The notes under the pieces were generated by a model that was not told where the DNA came from, did not search any database, and saw only the letters and a list, made by a program, of their open reading frames with translations. A stretch of 16,108 nt of DNA. It comes from an uncultured Clostridia bacterium (GTDB taxonomy: Bacteria; Bacillota; Clostridia; TANB77; CAG-508). This document shows, one piece after another, positions 7,136 through 14,578 of this stretch (its first letter is position 1; each line of letters begins with the position of its first letter). The stretch is taken from positions 1-16,108 of the forward strand of contig CANQXC010000115.1 of the NCBI GenBank assembly GCA_947627785.1, written 5' to 3'. The position numbers and the translations under genes are program-made.

Positions 7136-7388
7136 AAGCTTAATTCCTTTCTTTTAAGGAGGTAGTTATAAATGAAGCATAAATTAAAAATTTTATTTAT
7201 AATTTAAGAAAGTTATATATGATAATAAAAAGTTAATTTTTTTCAAAATAAACCTCCAAATGAAAAAATATAATTTTTTGTTAAAAAATTTCTTTAGATA
7301 AATTATTAACCAATTTTTTAAAAATATACATAAAATTAATTTTAAAAAGTTATATAATCAAGAAAAACGCTTGCGGAAGCGTGGACTT

Positions 7389-7405
7389 TGTCGAATTTAG
7401 ACGTA
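7389..7405 (+). promoter_or_regulatory. Tandem Spo0A-box candidate
   Basis: TTTGTCGAATT carries a perfect 0A box TGTCGAA (7389-7395), with a weaker AGACGTA (7399-7405) ten bases on. The box starts 26 bases before the -35, the same spacing as at 3952/3978, centring it near -58 and -48, a position suited to an activator. Two promoters sharing sequence and spacing support a real site. Confidence 0.65.
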
Positions 7406-7414
7406 CGATTTTTA

Positions 7415-7443
7415 TTGACATATATATAAATAAATGGTAAAAT
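7415..7443 (+). promoter_or_regulatory. Sigma-A promoter of the 7476 gene
   Basis: TTGACA (7415-7420), 17-base spacer and TAAAAT (7438-7443). Predicted start of transcription is near 7450, 26 bases before the start codon. Confidence 0.82.
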
Positions 7444-7449
7444 TTACCA
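7435..7449 (+). promoter_or_regulatory. Palindrome over the -10 box
   Basis: TGGTAAAATTTACCA is a perfect 7+1+7 palindrome that covers the -10 hexamer and reaches the predicted transcription start. A repressor bound here would block the promoter; the binding protein is unknown to me. Confidence 0.45.
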
Positions 7450-7475
7450 GTAGAAAAACTTGAGGAGGAACTAGT

Positions 7476-8025
7476 ATGAGAGAAACTTTTAGTGCACAAA
7501 AGGTGTGTAGCTTTTATGTAAGCAATATGCATTTTGCTACAATGATTTTACCATTTGTAAATAAACAAATAGAGGAGAAGACAAAAGTTATAACATTTTT
7601 GGAAAACAATTTCACAACAAATATTGAACTAGTTTTATCAAAATTAATAGCATCAGAAGAAAGAAAAAAGAAGCTTTTAAACATTAATTGGAGGGATACT
7701 AAAGTAGTAAAATATTTAAATATTGAAAAAAAACTAAAAAATAATTTGGAAAACAATAGTAAAAATATAATAATAGTTAATGGAAGTGAGGAATATATAA
7801 ATAATGCAAATTATTGCATAGATAAATATATTCAAAAAAACCATAAAAAGATAGAAAAAAATAGTCTAAAAGTAATAAATTTTTATGAAGTTCGGGAATT
7901 TCAATGAGAATATTAAAGAAATATTGGATAAACACGAAGCCATATTCAATACATCTGGTGAACATAGAATAGAAGAAATCTTTGAAGGGTACAAAAAATC
8001 TAAAGAACAAATAGAAATGTTGTAA
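7476..8025 (+). CDS. Unrecognised Spo0A-box gene, interrupted by a +1 frameshift at CGG
   Basis: Starts at ATG 7476 after a strong GAGGAGG. The zero frame reads 139 codons to GAA-GTT, then CGG (7893-7895), and ends in TGA five codons on. Skipping C7893 continues as GNFNENIKEILDKHEAIFN, then a charged helical tail including TSGEHRIEEIFEGY, to TAA at 8023-8025, giving 182 aa. The tail is compositionally normal, acidic/lysine-rich protein, unlike chance AT-rich translation, so I judge it genuine. The protein is soluble, with no signal or membrane segment; VCSFYVSNMHFATMILPF near residues 10-27 and KNIIIVNGSEEYI around 105-117 look like strand-helix units of an alpha/beta fold. I cannot name the family. 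The Spo0A-box promoter suggests an early sporulation role. The gene stands alone and ends at a terminator. Confidence 0.75.
7893..7895 (+). other. +1 frameshift site, GUU-CGG-G
   Basis: Zero-frame codon 140 is CGG, flanked GAA-GTT-CGG-GAA. Skipping C7893 gives GTT-GGG-AAT-TTC and opens a 43-codon continuation. The same 7-mer TTCGGGA occurs at 748-754 in trmN6 out of frame without any indel. tRNA-Val re-pairs very poorly on TTC, so P-site slippage alone is not an attractive mechanism. Confidence 0.6.
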
Positions 8026-8030
8026 ATAAA

Positions 8031-8064
8031 AAAGTCCTAGTTAAATTAATGACTAGGATTTTTT
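8031..8064 (+). terminator. Terminator after the 7476 gene
   Basis: AGTCCTAGT (about 8032-8040) pairs with ACTAGGATT (8052-8060, one G-U) around a ten-base loop and is followed by a T-run. It ends the 7476 transcript a few bases after its true stop at 8025, consistent with the shifted frame being the real end of the gene. Confidence 0.85.
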
Positions 8065-8134
8065 ATTGTAAAACAACAAGGTTCCTGGGTACCCACCCAC
8101 AATCTTTGATTGTGATGGTGGGTAGGGTTCTTAT
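8062..8134 (+). repeat. 73-bp intergenic hairpin repeat, copy 1
   Basis: This 73-base block recurs at 9654-9726 with a single difference (C8085 versus A9677). Its core is an imperfect hairpin: arms 8090-8104 and 8108-8124, loop TTT, with a two-base AT bulge; the arms are far more GC-rich (ACCCACC/GGTGGGT) than the surroundings. Copy 1 lies between a terminator and the promoter of the next gene, so it is probably not in that gene's leader, which favours a dispersed REP- or MITE-like repeat over a riboswitch. No transposase or target duplication is evident. Confidence 0.85.
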
Positions 8135-8247
8135 TAGAAAAAATATTTAAGCATATATCTACAATTTTAATGTAATAGAAATAGTTTTCATACTAAAAAA
8201 TATAGCAAACTGTTACATCACATATTTTGGGATATTCTAAAAAAGTA

Positions 8248-8276
8248 TTGACAAAATGCAGAGTGTTGTATAAAAT
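8248..8276 (+). promoter_or_regulatory. Sigma-A promoter of the UDP-sugar pyrophosphorylase gene
   Basis: TTGACA (8248-8253), 17-base spacer, TAAAAT (8271-8276). Transcription would begin near 8283, after the upstream TTG that would give a longer reading frame, which supports the GTG start at 8326. Confidence 0.82.
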
Positions 8277-8325
8277 AAATGTGATTACAAATGTACTTAC
8301 GCATCATTATAAAGGAGGGATTTTA

Positions 8326-9564
8326 GTGAATCCAAAATATGAAAAAGCAAAGCAAATTTTAAATAAATATAATCAACAACATGTTTTAAAATTTTATGAT
8401 AATTTGGATAATTCAAAGAAGGAAGAATTATTAAATCAGATATTTAATATTGATTTTGAACAAATAAAAACATTGTATGAAAATATTAATAAAATAGAAC
8501 ATAAACAAAATGAAATATCACCAATAGAATATACTGATAAATCTAAAATGACACAAAGAGAGAAAGAAAATTACTTAGAAAAAGGCAGCAACATAATTAA
8601 GCAAAACAAATATGCAGTAGTTACAATGGCAGGAGGACAGGGAACAAGATTAGGACATAGTGGTCCAAAAGGAACATTTATGTTAGGAATAAATCCAGAT
8701 AAATCATTATTTGAAATTTTTTGTGATAAACTAAAAGAAATCAAAAACAAATATAATGTAGTAGTACCGTGGTATTTAATGACAAGTAGAGAAAACAATG
8801 AAGAGACTGTAGCATTTTTTGAAAAAAATAATTATTTTAATTATCCAAAGGAAGCTGTAAAATTTTTCATACAAGATGAAATCCCAATGATAGATATGCA
8901 AGGAAAAGTTATTTTTACAGAAAATGGCTTAATAAAACAAGCAGCGAATGGACATGGAGGAGTATTTGAATCTATGTTTAAAAGTGGTGTAGTAGATGAC
9001 ATAAAGAAGAAAAACATAGAATGGATATTTATAGGACCAGTTGATAATCCATTAGTACAAATGACAGACGAGCTAATGTTAGGATTAGCAATAGAAAAAA
9101 ACGCTATGGCGGTTGGAAAATCAATAGTAAAGTTGAACCCAGAGGAAAAGGTTGGAGTATTTTGTAAGAAAAATAATAATCCAAGTGTTGTAGAATATAC
9201 GGAAATAACGAAAGAAATGTCTGAAATGAGAGATGACAATGGTGAATTATTATATGGTGAATCACATATTAATTGTAATTTATTTAATATAAAAGCAATT
9301 GAAAAAATAGGTAACGAAAAATTACCATATCACACAGCTTTTAAGAAGGCTACATATATTAATGAAAATGGAGAAATTGTTAAATCTCAAGAACCAAATT
9401 GTTATAAATTTGAGACATTTATATTTGATAGTTTTGAAAAACTAAAAAATATGCAAATTTTAAGAGGCGTAAGAGAAGAAGAATTTGCTCCTGTAAAAAA
9501 TAAAGAAGGATTAGATAGCCCCGAAACTGCTAGAAAACTATATAAAGCATATTATAATTGTTAA
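8326..9564 (+). CDS. UDPGP-family UTP--sugar-1-phosphate uridylyltransferase
   Basis: 412-aa nucleotidyltransferase of the eukaryote-like UDPGP type 1 family (UDP-glucose/UDP-N-acetylhexosamine pyrophosphorylases), making a UDP-sugar from UTP and a sugar 1-phosphate. The nucleotide-binding signature AGGQGTRLG is at 102-110, followed by GPKGTF; AANGHGGVFESM, GPVDNPL and the KVGVFCKKNN/VVEYTEI segments match the family. I choose GTG 8326 because AAAGGAGGG lies seven bases before it and the promoter is at 8248-8276; upstream in-frame codons have neither. The next gene is a phosphohexomutase that interconverts hexose 6- and 1-phosphates, so glucose-1-phosphate to UDP-glucose is likely, but GlcNAc-1-P cannot be excluded. 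Confidence 0.9.
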   Translation: MNPKYEKAKQILNKYNQQHVLKFYDNLDNSKKEELLNQIFNIDFEQIKTLYENINKIEHKQNEISPIEYTDKSKMTQREKENYLEKGSNIIKQNKYAVVTMAGGQGTRLGHSGPKGTFMLGINPDKSLFEIFCDKLKEIKNKYNVVVPWYLMTSRENNEETVAFFEKNNYFNYPKEAVKFFIQDEIPMIDMQGKVIFTENGLIKQAANGHGGVFESMFKSGVVDDIKKKNIEWIFIGPVDNPLVQMTDELMLGLAIEKNAMAVGKSIVKLNPEEKVGVFCKKNNNPSVVEYTEITKEMSEMRDDNGELLYGESHINCNLFNIKAIEKIGNEKLPYHTAFKKATYINENGEIVKSQEPNCYKFETFIFDSFEKLKNMQILRGVREEEFAPVKNKEGLDSPETARKLYKAYYNC

Positions 9565-9653
9565 TACGTAGAAAGTGAAATTGAAATTAATTATAATTAC
9601 TAAATGCATTATTAATAAATAATACCTAAAAGGTTTAGCTTTATATGAATACA

Positions 9654-9726
9654 TTTATTGTAAAACAACAAGGTTCATGGGTACCCACCCACAATCTTTG
9701 ATTGTGATGGTGGGTAGGGTTCTTAT
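9654..9726 (+). repeat. 73-bp intergenic hairpin repeat, copy 2
   Basis: Second copy of the 8062-8134 block, same orientation, 1,592 bases further on. Here it sits directly before the ribosome binding site of the phosphohexomutase gene and would be part of that leader or of the intercistronic region, where the hairpin could affect mRNA stability or reading from the upstream gene. Confidence 0.85.
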
Positions 9727-9753
9727 AATAAAGCAAGAAAGGAATGTATAAAA

Positions 9754-11481
9754 ATGGAAAGATATCAAGAAAAATATGAAGAATGGTGTAATAATAAAAT
9801 TTTTGATGAAAGCACTAAACGTGAATTAGAATTGATGAAAAATAATGAAATAGAGAAGAAAGATAGTTTTTATAAAGATTTAGAATTTGGAACAGCAGGA
9901 CTAAGAGGAATAGTTGGAGCAGGAACAAATAGAATGAATAGATATACAGTAGGAAAAGCTACGCAAGGACTTGCAAATTATATAATTAAAAACAATGGGC
10001 AAGAAAGAGGAGTAGCTATAGCATATGACTCAAGGCATATGTCAACAGAGTTTAGTGAATTAGCAGCTTTAATACTAAATGCAAATGGAATAAAAACATA
10101 TATTTTCGAATCATTAAGACCAACACCTGAATTATCATTTACCGTAAGAAAATTAGGTTGCATTTCAGGAATTATAATAACTGCAAGTCACAATCCACCA
10201 AAATATAATGGATACAAAGTATATTGGGAAGATGGGGCACAAATAACAGACCCAATAGATACTGGAATAATTGCAGAAGTAAATGAGATTACAGATTTTG
10301 GAACAATAAAAACAATATCAAAAGAAGAAGCTATTCAAAAAAAATTATATAATGTAATTGATATAAAAATGGATACAATGTATCTAGAAGAATTAAAGAA
10401 AAACACATTAAATCCAGAAGAAATAGAAAAAGCAGCAGAAAGTTTACGAATAGTGTATACACCATTACATGGGACAGGTGGAAGGTTAGCTAAGAGAATA
10501 TTAGAAGAACAAGGATATAAAAATGTTTACATAGTTAAAGAGCAGGAAATACCAGACGGAGATTTCCCAACAGTAAGTTATCCAAATCCAGAAGATCCTA
10601 AAGCATTTGAATATGCCTTAAATTTAGCAAAGGAAGTGGATGCAGATATAGTTCTTGCGAATGACCCAGATGCAGATAGAATAGGTTTACATGTAAAAGA
10701 TAATAAAACAGGTAAATACATAACTTTTAATGGAAATATGATAGGCTTAACCATTGCGGAATATTTAATTTCACAAAAAAAAGAGAAAGGAATATTACCA
10801 GAAAACCCTGCATTAATAAAAACAATAGTATCATCAAATATGGCAGATAGAATCTGTGAATACTACGGAGTTAAGTTATTCTTAGCTCTAACGGGATTTA
10901 AAAATATAGCAGCCAGAATAAGACAATTTGAAAAAGACAGTAGTTATAATTGTATTATGGGATATGAAGAAAGCTATGGCTGCTTAATTGGAACACATGC
11001 AAGGGATAAGGACGGAATAATTGCTTGCATGTTGCTATGTGAAATTGCAGCATATTATAAAAATAGAGGCATGACATTATGGGATGCTATTTTAAACATG
11101 TATGAGAAATATGGATATTACAGAGAAGGACAAATACAAGTAACATTAGAAGGTGCAGATGGTGCAGAAAAAATACAAGAAATGATGAAAACTATGAGAA
11201 ACAATCCACCAGAAAGCCTAGGTAAATATAAAGTAATAAAAATAATGGATTGTTATCTTGGAATAGAAAAGGATATTATAACAGGAAAAGAAGAAAAAAT
11301 AGATTTACCAAAATCAAATGTATTAAGATATACATTAGAAAATGATTGTTGGTGTGCAGTAAGACCATCTGGAACGGAACCAAAGATAAAATTTTATATG
11401 GGAGTAAGAGGAGAAACACTTGAAAGTGCGGAAAAAGATTTAGGAGAATTAATAGAAGCAATGAGGACATATACTAAATAA
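9754..11481 (+). CDS. Phosphoglucomutase/phosphomannomutase (alpha-D-phosphohexomutase)
   Basis: 575-aa enzyme of the alpha-D-phosphohexomutase superfamily, most like the long Firmicutes PgcA-type phosphoglucomutases that interconvert glucose 6- and 1-phosphate. All four active-site motifs are present: phosphoserine loop TASHNPP with S145, Mg-binding DPDADR at 304-309, sugar-binding GYEES, and phosphate-binding RPSGTEPK at 537-544. N-terminal FGTAGLRG (45-52) is typical. The ATG at 9754 follows AAAGGAATG. Placement after the UDP-sugar pyrophosphorylase gives a two-step path from hexose 6-phosphate to UDP-sugar for wall or capsule glycans. No clear promoter lies between them apart from the repeat. 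Confidence 0.93.
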   Translation: MERYQEKYEEWCNNKIFDESTKRELELMKNNEIEKKDSFYKDLEFGTAGLRGIVGAGTNRMNRYTVGKATQGLANYIIKNNGQERGVAIAYDSRHMSTEFSELAALILNANGIKTYIFESLRPTPELSFTVRKLGCISGIIITASHNPPKYNGYKVYWEDGAQITDPIDTGIIAEVNEITDFGTIKTISKEEAIQKKLYNVIDIKMDTMYLEELKKNTLNPEEIEKAAESLRIVYTPLHGTGGRLAKRILEEQGYKNVYIVKEQEIPDGDFPTVSYPNPEDPKAFEYALNLAKEVDADIVLANDPDADRIGLHVKDNKTGKYITFNGNMIGLTIAEYLISQKKEKGILPENPALIKTIVSSNMADRICEYYGVKLFLALTGFKNIAARIRQFEKDSSYNCIMGYEESYGCLIGTHARDKDGIIACMLLCEIAAYYKNRGMTLWDAILNMYEKYGYYREGQIQVTLEGADGAEKIQEMMKTMRNNPPESLGKYKVIKIMDCYLGIEKDIITGKEEKIDLPKSNVLRYTLENDCWCAVRPSGTEPKIKFYMGVRGETLESAEKDLGELIEAMRTYTK

Positions 11482-11519
11482 AATTTATAATATGTTTGTA
11501 TATATTATATAAAAAATCT

Positions 11520-11655
11520 AAATGGCTACGAGGGTAATCCATGAGCAGCAGGCTGTTTGATTATTTTCTTTCGAAAAAATATGAGACTCCTGCGTTTGGC
11601 TACTTTATACATGTAATTGGCTGTGAATTGTGACCACAGAGAAAATAGGAGGAAA
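11520..11655 (+). ncRNA. Structured leader candidate of the FemAB-like gene
   Basis: The 182-base gap before the FemAB-like gene is richer in G/C than other gaps. GCAGG (11548-11552) pairs with CCTGC (11589-11593), enclosing a second helix TATTTT/AAAATA (11562-11567 with 1176-11581 of the same segment, i.e. 11576-11581). GGCTAC occurs twice (11524-11529, 11598-11603). Nearer the gene, CTGTG and CACAG form a hairpin shortly before the AGGAGG ribosome binding site, so it could gate translation. I compared it mentally with T-box, TPP, SAM, purine, lysine, fluoride, ZTP and cyclic-di-GMP classes and found no match. Confidence 0.35.
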
Positions 11656-11663
11656 TTTTAGAA

Positions 11664-12752
11664 ATGAAGGTAAAAACAGACCAAGATTTATTAGAAGAAT
11701 TTTTAGAAACAAATAAAAAGTCACATTTTTTACAATCTCCTGAATGGGCAAAAGTAAAAAAAGACTGGGAACATGAAATGATTATTGTAAAAAATGATGC
11801 AGGTGATATTGAAGGAACAATGAGCATATTATTAAGAAAGATACCTGTAATTAATAGATACATAATGTATGCACCAAGAGGATTTGTATGTGATTATCAT
11901 GATAAAAAAATTCTAAAAAAACTAACGGATGAAGCACAAAAAATAGCGAAGAAATATAAGGCATTTATATTTAGATTAGATCCAGATATTCCAAAAAATG
12001 ATGAGGTATTTGCAGAAATAATAAAAGAGTTAGGTTATAAACAAAAAAAGAATATAAAAAGTATGCTTCAAATAGTGCAACCAAAATGGATTTCAAGAAT
12101 AACATTAACAGGGAAAACAGAGGAGGATTTGCTAAATTCGTTTTCATCAAAACATAGATATAATGTTAGATTAGCAAAGAAAAAAGGAGTTACAATAAGA
12201 GAAGGAACAAGAGAGGATTTGCCAACATTTTATGACATTATGAAAATTACAGAAACAAGAAATGAATTTTATGTGCGACCATTAAGTTATTTTGAAGGAA
12301 TTTGGGATGCAATGAGTCCAAATAACCATATAAGATTAATATTTGCAGAATATGAAGGAAAACCAATTTCAGCAGTTTTACCAATAAAATACGGAAATAA
12401 AGTATGGTATTTATATGGTGGTAGTTCAAATGAACATAGAAACTTAATGCCTAATTACTTATTGCAATTTGAAATGATGAAATGGGGATTAGAAACTAAT
12501 TGTGATATTTATGATTTTAGGGGTGTATCTGGAATAATGGCGGAGAATCATCCACAACGTGGTATATACATATTTAAAAAAGGATTTAATGGTGACATAA
12601 TAGAACTTGTTGATGAAATGTATATAGTTTATAATCCTTTGGTAAATGCAATATTTAATATGATGCAATATACTTATAAAGCTATTACAGGAGTCAAAGA
12701 AAAAATAAAGAGAAAAGAGTATAGGGAGAAAACATGCAAAAACAAAAAATAA
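11664..12752 (+). CDS. FemAB-like peptidoglycan bridge aminoacyltransferase
   Basis: 362-aa protein of the FemABX family (two GNAT-like domains), which uses aminoacyl-tRNA to add amino acids to the lipid II stem peptide at the inner face of the membrane. Typical segments: FLQSPEWAKVKKDWEHE (about 23-39), YAPRGFVCDY, RLDPDIP, SFSSKHRYNVRLAKKKGV in the middle, and WYLYGGSSNEHRNLMPNYLLQFEMMKWG and YDFRGVSG near the end. There is no coiled-coil arm as clear as in seryl-tRNA-like FemA proteins. A strong AGGAGG precedes the ATG. It overlaps the flippase gene by 19 bases, so both are translated from one message; pairing of a lipid II modifier with a flippase suggests joint envelope work. The added amino acid is unknown. 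Confidence 0.87.
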   Translation: MKVKTDQDLLEEFLETNKKSHFLQSPEWAKVKKDWEHEMIIVKNDAGDIEGTMSILLRKIPVINRYIMYAPRGFVCDYHDKKILKKLTDEAQKIAKKYKAFIFRLDPDIPKNDEVFAEIIKELGYKQKKNIKSMLQIVQPKWISRITLTGKTEEDLLNSFSSKHRYNVRLAKKKGVTIREGTREDLPTFYDIMKITETRNEFYVRPLSYFEGIWDAMSPNNHIRLIFAEYEGKPISAVLPIKYGNKVWYLYGGSSNEHRNLMPNYLLQFEMMKWGLETNCDIYDFRGVSGIMAENHPQRGIYIFKKGFNGDIIELVDEMYIVYNPLVNAIFNMMQYTYKAITGVKEKIKRKEYREKTCKNKK

Positions 12753-14410
12753 GAAAAGAAGATACTAAAATAGAGAATGTTGAAAGAGAACATACAAAAA
12801 AAGATAATTTCATGAACAATGTTATTATTATAATTATATCCCAAATATTTATAAAAATTATTGGAATTGCTTATAGAATATATCTTACAAATAGAGATGG
12901 ATTTGGAGATGAAGGAAATGCAATTTATACAGGCGGATACCAAATCTATTCATTGCTATTATTATTATCAACAGTAGGAATACCAAGTGCAATATCAAAA
13001 CTAGTATCTGAAAAACTAGCAGTTAAAGATTATAATGGAGCACATAGAACTTTTAAAGTTTCGTTTATTTTGGTTAGTATGATAGGTCTAGCAGGTAGTA
13101 TAATATTATTTTTATTATCTGATTACATATCATACAAGATGCTTTTAATGCCAGAAGCTGCTCTTACAATTAAATTTTTGTCGCCATCAATATTTTTTGT
13201 ATCTATGTCAGCAACAATAAGAGGATATTTCTTAGGGATGCAAACAACTAAGCCTACGGCAAACTCACAAACATTAGAGCAAGTTTTAAAAACAATTCTT
13301 ACAGTAATATTTGTAGAAATAACAGCACATGTAACATCTACAAATACAGCATTAATGGCAGCAAGTGCTAATTTAGCAACAACAGCTTCAGTAATATTAA
13401 GTTTCACATATATATATAGATTATATTCTGTAAAGAAGAGAGGTATTTGGCAAGAAATAAATAAACAAGAAAAACGTCCATTAGAAAGCAAAAGAAACAT
13501 TATAAAAAAAGTTTTACTTGTTGCTATTCCAATATCTTTAACCTCAATCGTAGTATCTATTAATAAGTGTATCGACACAGTTACAATAATGCAAGGATTA
13601 ACTCATTTCTTAACAGAGGAAGAAGCCAAAATTCAATATGGAATTTTAAATGGAAAAGTAGATACATTAATAGGATTACCACTTGCATTTAATGGTGCAT
13701 TTGCATTAGCATTAATACCAATGCTTTCTTCTGCAAAAGTGCAGAAAGATATGGATGAAATTAATTCTAAAATTTCGCTTTCAATATTAATAAGCACATT
13801 AATTGCATTGCCAGCATCAGTTGGAATGTGTGTATTTGCACAGCCAATATTAGATTTAGTTTTCCCAAATGCAAATCAAGGTGCAAATATTTTAAGTGCA
13901 ATATCTTTTATGGTAGTATTTACAACAATAGGTCAAACATTGAATGGTGCATTGCAAGGACTAGGAAAATTAAAACTTCCAGTAATTTCACTAATAATTG
14001 GTATAGTTGTAAAAACTATTTTGAATTTGGTATTAATTCCAATTGAATGGATTGGAATATATGGAGCGACTACAAGTTCTATAATATGCTATGTTATAAC
14101 ATTCTTAATAGAAATTGTTGCTTTAATAAAAATGACAAAAATAAAAATGCCAATATCTAAATTTGTTGTAAAACCTATTGCAGCAAGTGCTGTTATGATT
14201 GCAATTTCATATGCGGTATTTAAGTTAGCATGCATGATTAAAAGTCAAAATTTAGCACTAATATTAGCAATAATTGTTGCAGTATTGGTATATTGCATAG
14301 CAGTAGTTATGCTTAAAATATTAAATAAAGAAGAATGGTTAATGATGCCAAAAGGAGAAAAAATTTATAATAAAATATACAAAAAATCACAGAATGTGCA
14401 GGAAGATTAA
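12734..14410 (+). CDS. SpoVB/MurJ-like polysaccharide or lipid II flippase
   Basis: 558-aa MOP-superfamily membrane transporter with about 14 predicted hydrophobic helices, in the group holding SpoVB, Wzx and Amj/MurJ-type flippases that move undecaprenyl-linked glycans across the membrane. Family features: NNVIIIIISQIFIKIIGIAYR at the first helix, GNAIYTGGYQIYSLLLLLSTVGIPSAISKLVSE, and FLGMQTTKPTANSQTLEQVLK. The first ~30 residues are a highly charged cytosolic extension. Start ATG 12734 follows AGGGAG inside the end of the FemAB-like gene (19-base overlap). A sporulation role as SpoVB or a vegetative role as MurJ cannot be separated from sequence; the FemAB-like partner favours lipid II. 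There is no CGG codon. Confidence 0.88.
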   Translation: MQKQKIRKEDTKIENVEREHTKKDNFMNNVIIIIISQIFIKIIGIAYRIYLTNRDGFGDEGNAIYTGGYQIYSLLLLLSTVGIPSAISKLVSEKLAVKDYNGAHRTFKVSFILVSMIGLAGSIILFLLSDYISYKMLLMPEAALTIKFLSPSIFFVSMSATIRGYFLGMQTTKPTANSQTLEQVLKTILTVIFVEITAHVTSTNTALMAASANLATTASVILSFTYIYRLYSVKKRGIWQEINKQEKRPLESKRNIIKKVLLVAIPISLTSIVVSINKCIDTVTIMQGLTHFLTEEEAKIQYGILNGKVDTLIGLPLAFNGAFALALIPMLSSAKVQKDMDEINSKISLSILISTLIALPASVGMCVFAQPILDLVFPNANQGANILSAISFMVVFTTIGQTLNGALQGLGKLKLPVISLIIGIVVKTILNLVLIPIEWIGIYGATTSSIICYVITFLIEIVALIKMTKIKMPISKFVVKPIAASAVMIAISYAVFKLACMIKSQNLALILAIIVAVLVYCIAVVMLKILNKEEWLMMPKGEKIYNKIYKKSQNVQED

Positions 14411-14439
14411 ATAATAACTTTAATTATTATTTTTAAATA

Positions 14440-14475
14440 AAAATGAAAGTAGATTTTTGTGTCTACTTTCATTTT
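14440..14475. terminator. Two-way terminator after the flippase gene
   Basis: A perfect 14-bp stem (14440-14453 with 14462-14475; AAAATGAAAGTAGA and its complement) with an eight-base loop. The arm ends in TTTT on plus and also in a T-run on minus, so it can also stop ttcA transcription arriving from the right. Confidence 0.85.
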
Positions 14476-14578
14476 ACCATTTCATAATATTATTTATGGC
14501 TTTTTTTCCATATTAAAATAAAATTTTCTGAAAAAAATATATTTTATTTTTGAGGTAATTTTTAAAATTTATAAATAA

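Larger units (their letters stand above)
7136..7475. other. Divergent control region between spoIIR and the 7476 gene
   Basis: About 340 bases without a confident gene. It holds the spoIIR ribosome binding site, a strong AAGGAGGT followed by an 11-codon frame at 7172-7207 (not convincing as a gene), a small GC-rich hairpin ACGCTT-GCGG-AAGCGT at 7367-7382, Spo0A-like boxes, a sigma-A promoter and a palindrome over its -10. The spoIIR promoter, expected to be sigma-F dependent, I could not identify with confidence. Confidence 0.5.

Noticed and set aside
7172..7207. 11-codon frame after a strong AAGGAGGT site
   Set aside because: Too short, no promoter seen, and no homology that I can recognise; it may be a remnant or a leader peptide, but I cannot support it as a gene.
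2749..8025. Plain pseudogene decay or sequencing error as full explanation of the three breaks
   Set aside because: Not excluded singly, but three of three breaks at the only three in-frame CGG codons, all +1, with no other lesions, is not what random decay or motif-linked base-calling error would give; identical CGG-containing motifs elsewhere show no indel.
8062..8134. Known riboswitch or intrinsic terminator
   Set aside because: No T-run follows the hairpin, copy 1 is upstream of a promoter, and no riboswitch consensus is recognised.
8227..8325. Longer N-terminus of the UDP-sugar pyrophosphorylase from a TTG at 8227
   Set aside because: A perfect promoter lies inside this stretch (8248-8276) and the strong AAAGGAGGG site directs the start to GTG 8326.
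8841..9239. Long minus-strand open frame opposite the UDP-sugar gene, and similar long opposite-strand frames
   Set aside because: These are shadows of well-supported genes: no ribosome binding site, and the composition is the serine/phenylalanine-rich antisense pattern of AT-rich coding DNA.
11520..11605. tRNA-like region
   Set aside because: No T-arm GGTTCGAATCC-type sequence and no acceptor stem pairing between the two GGCTAC ends, which are direct rather than inverted.
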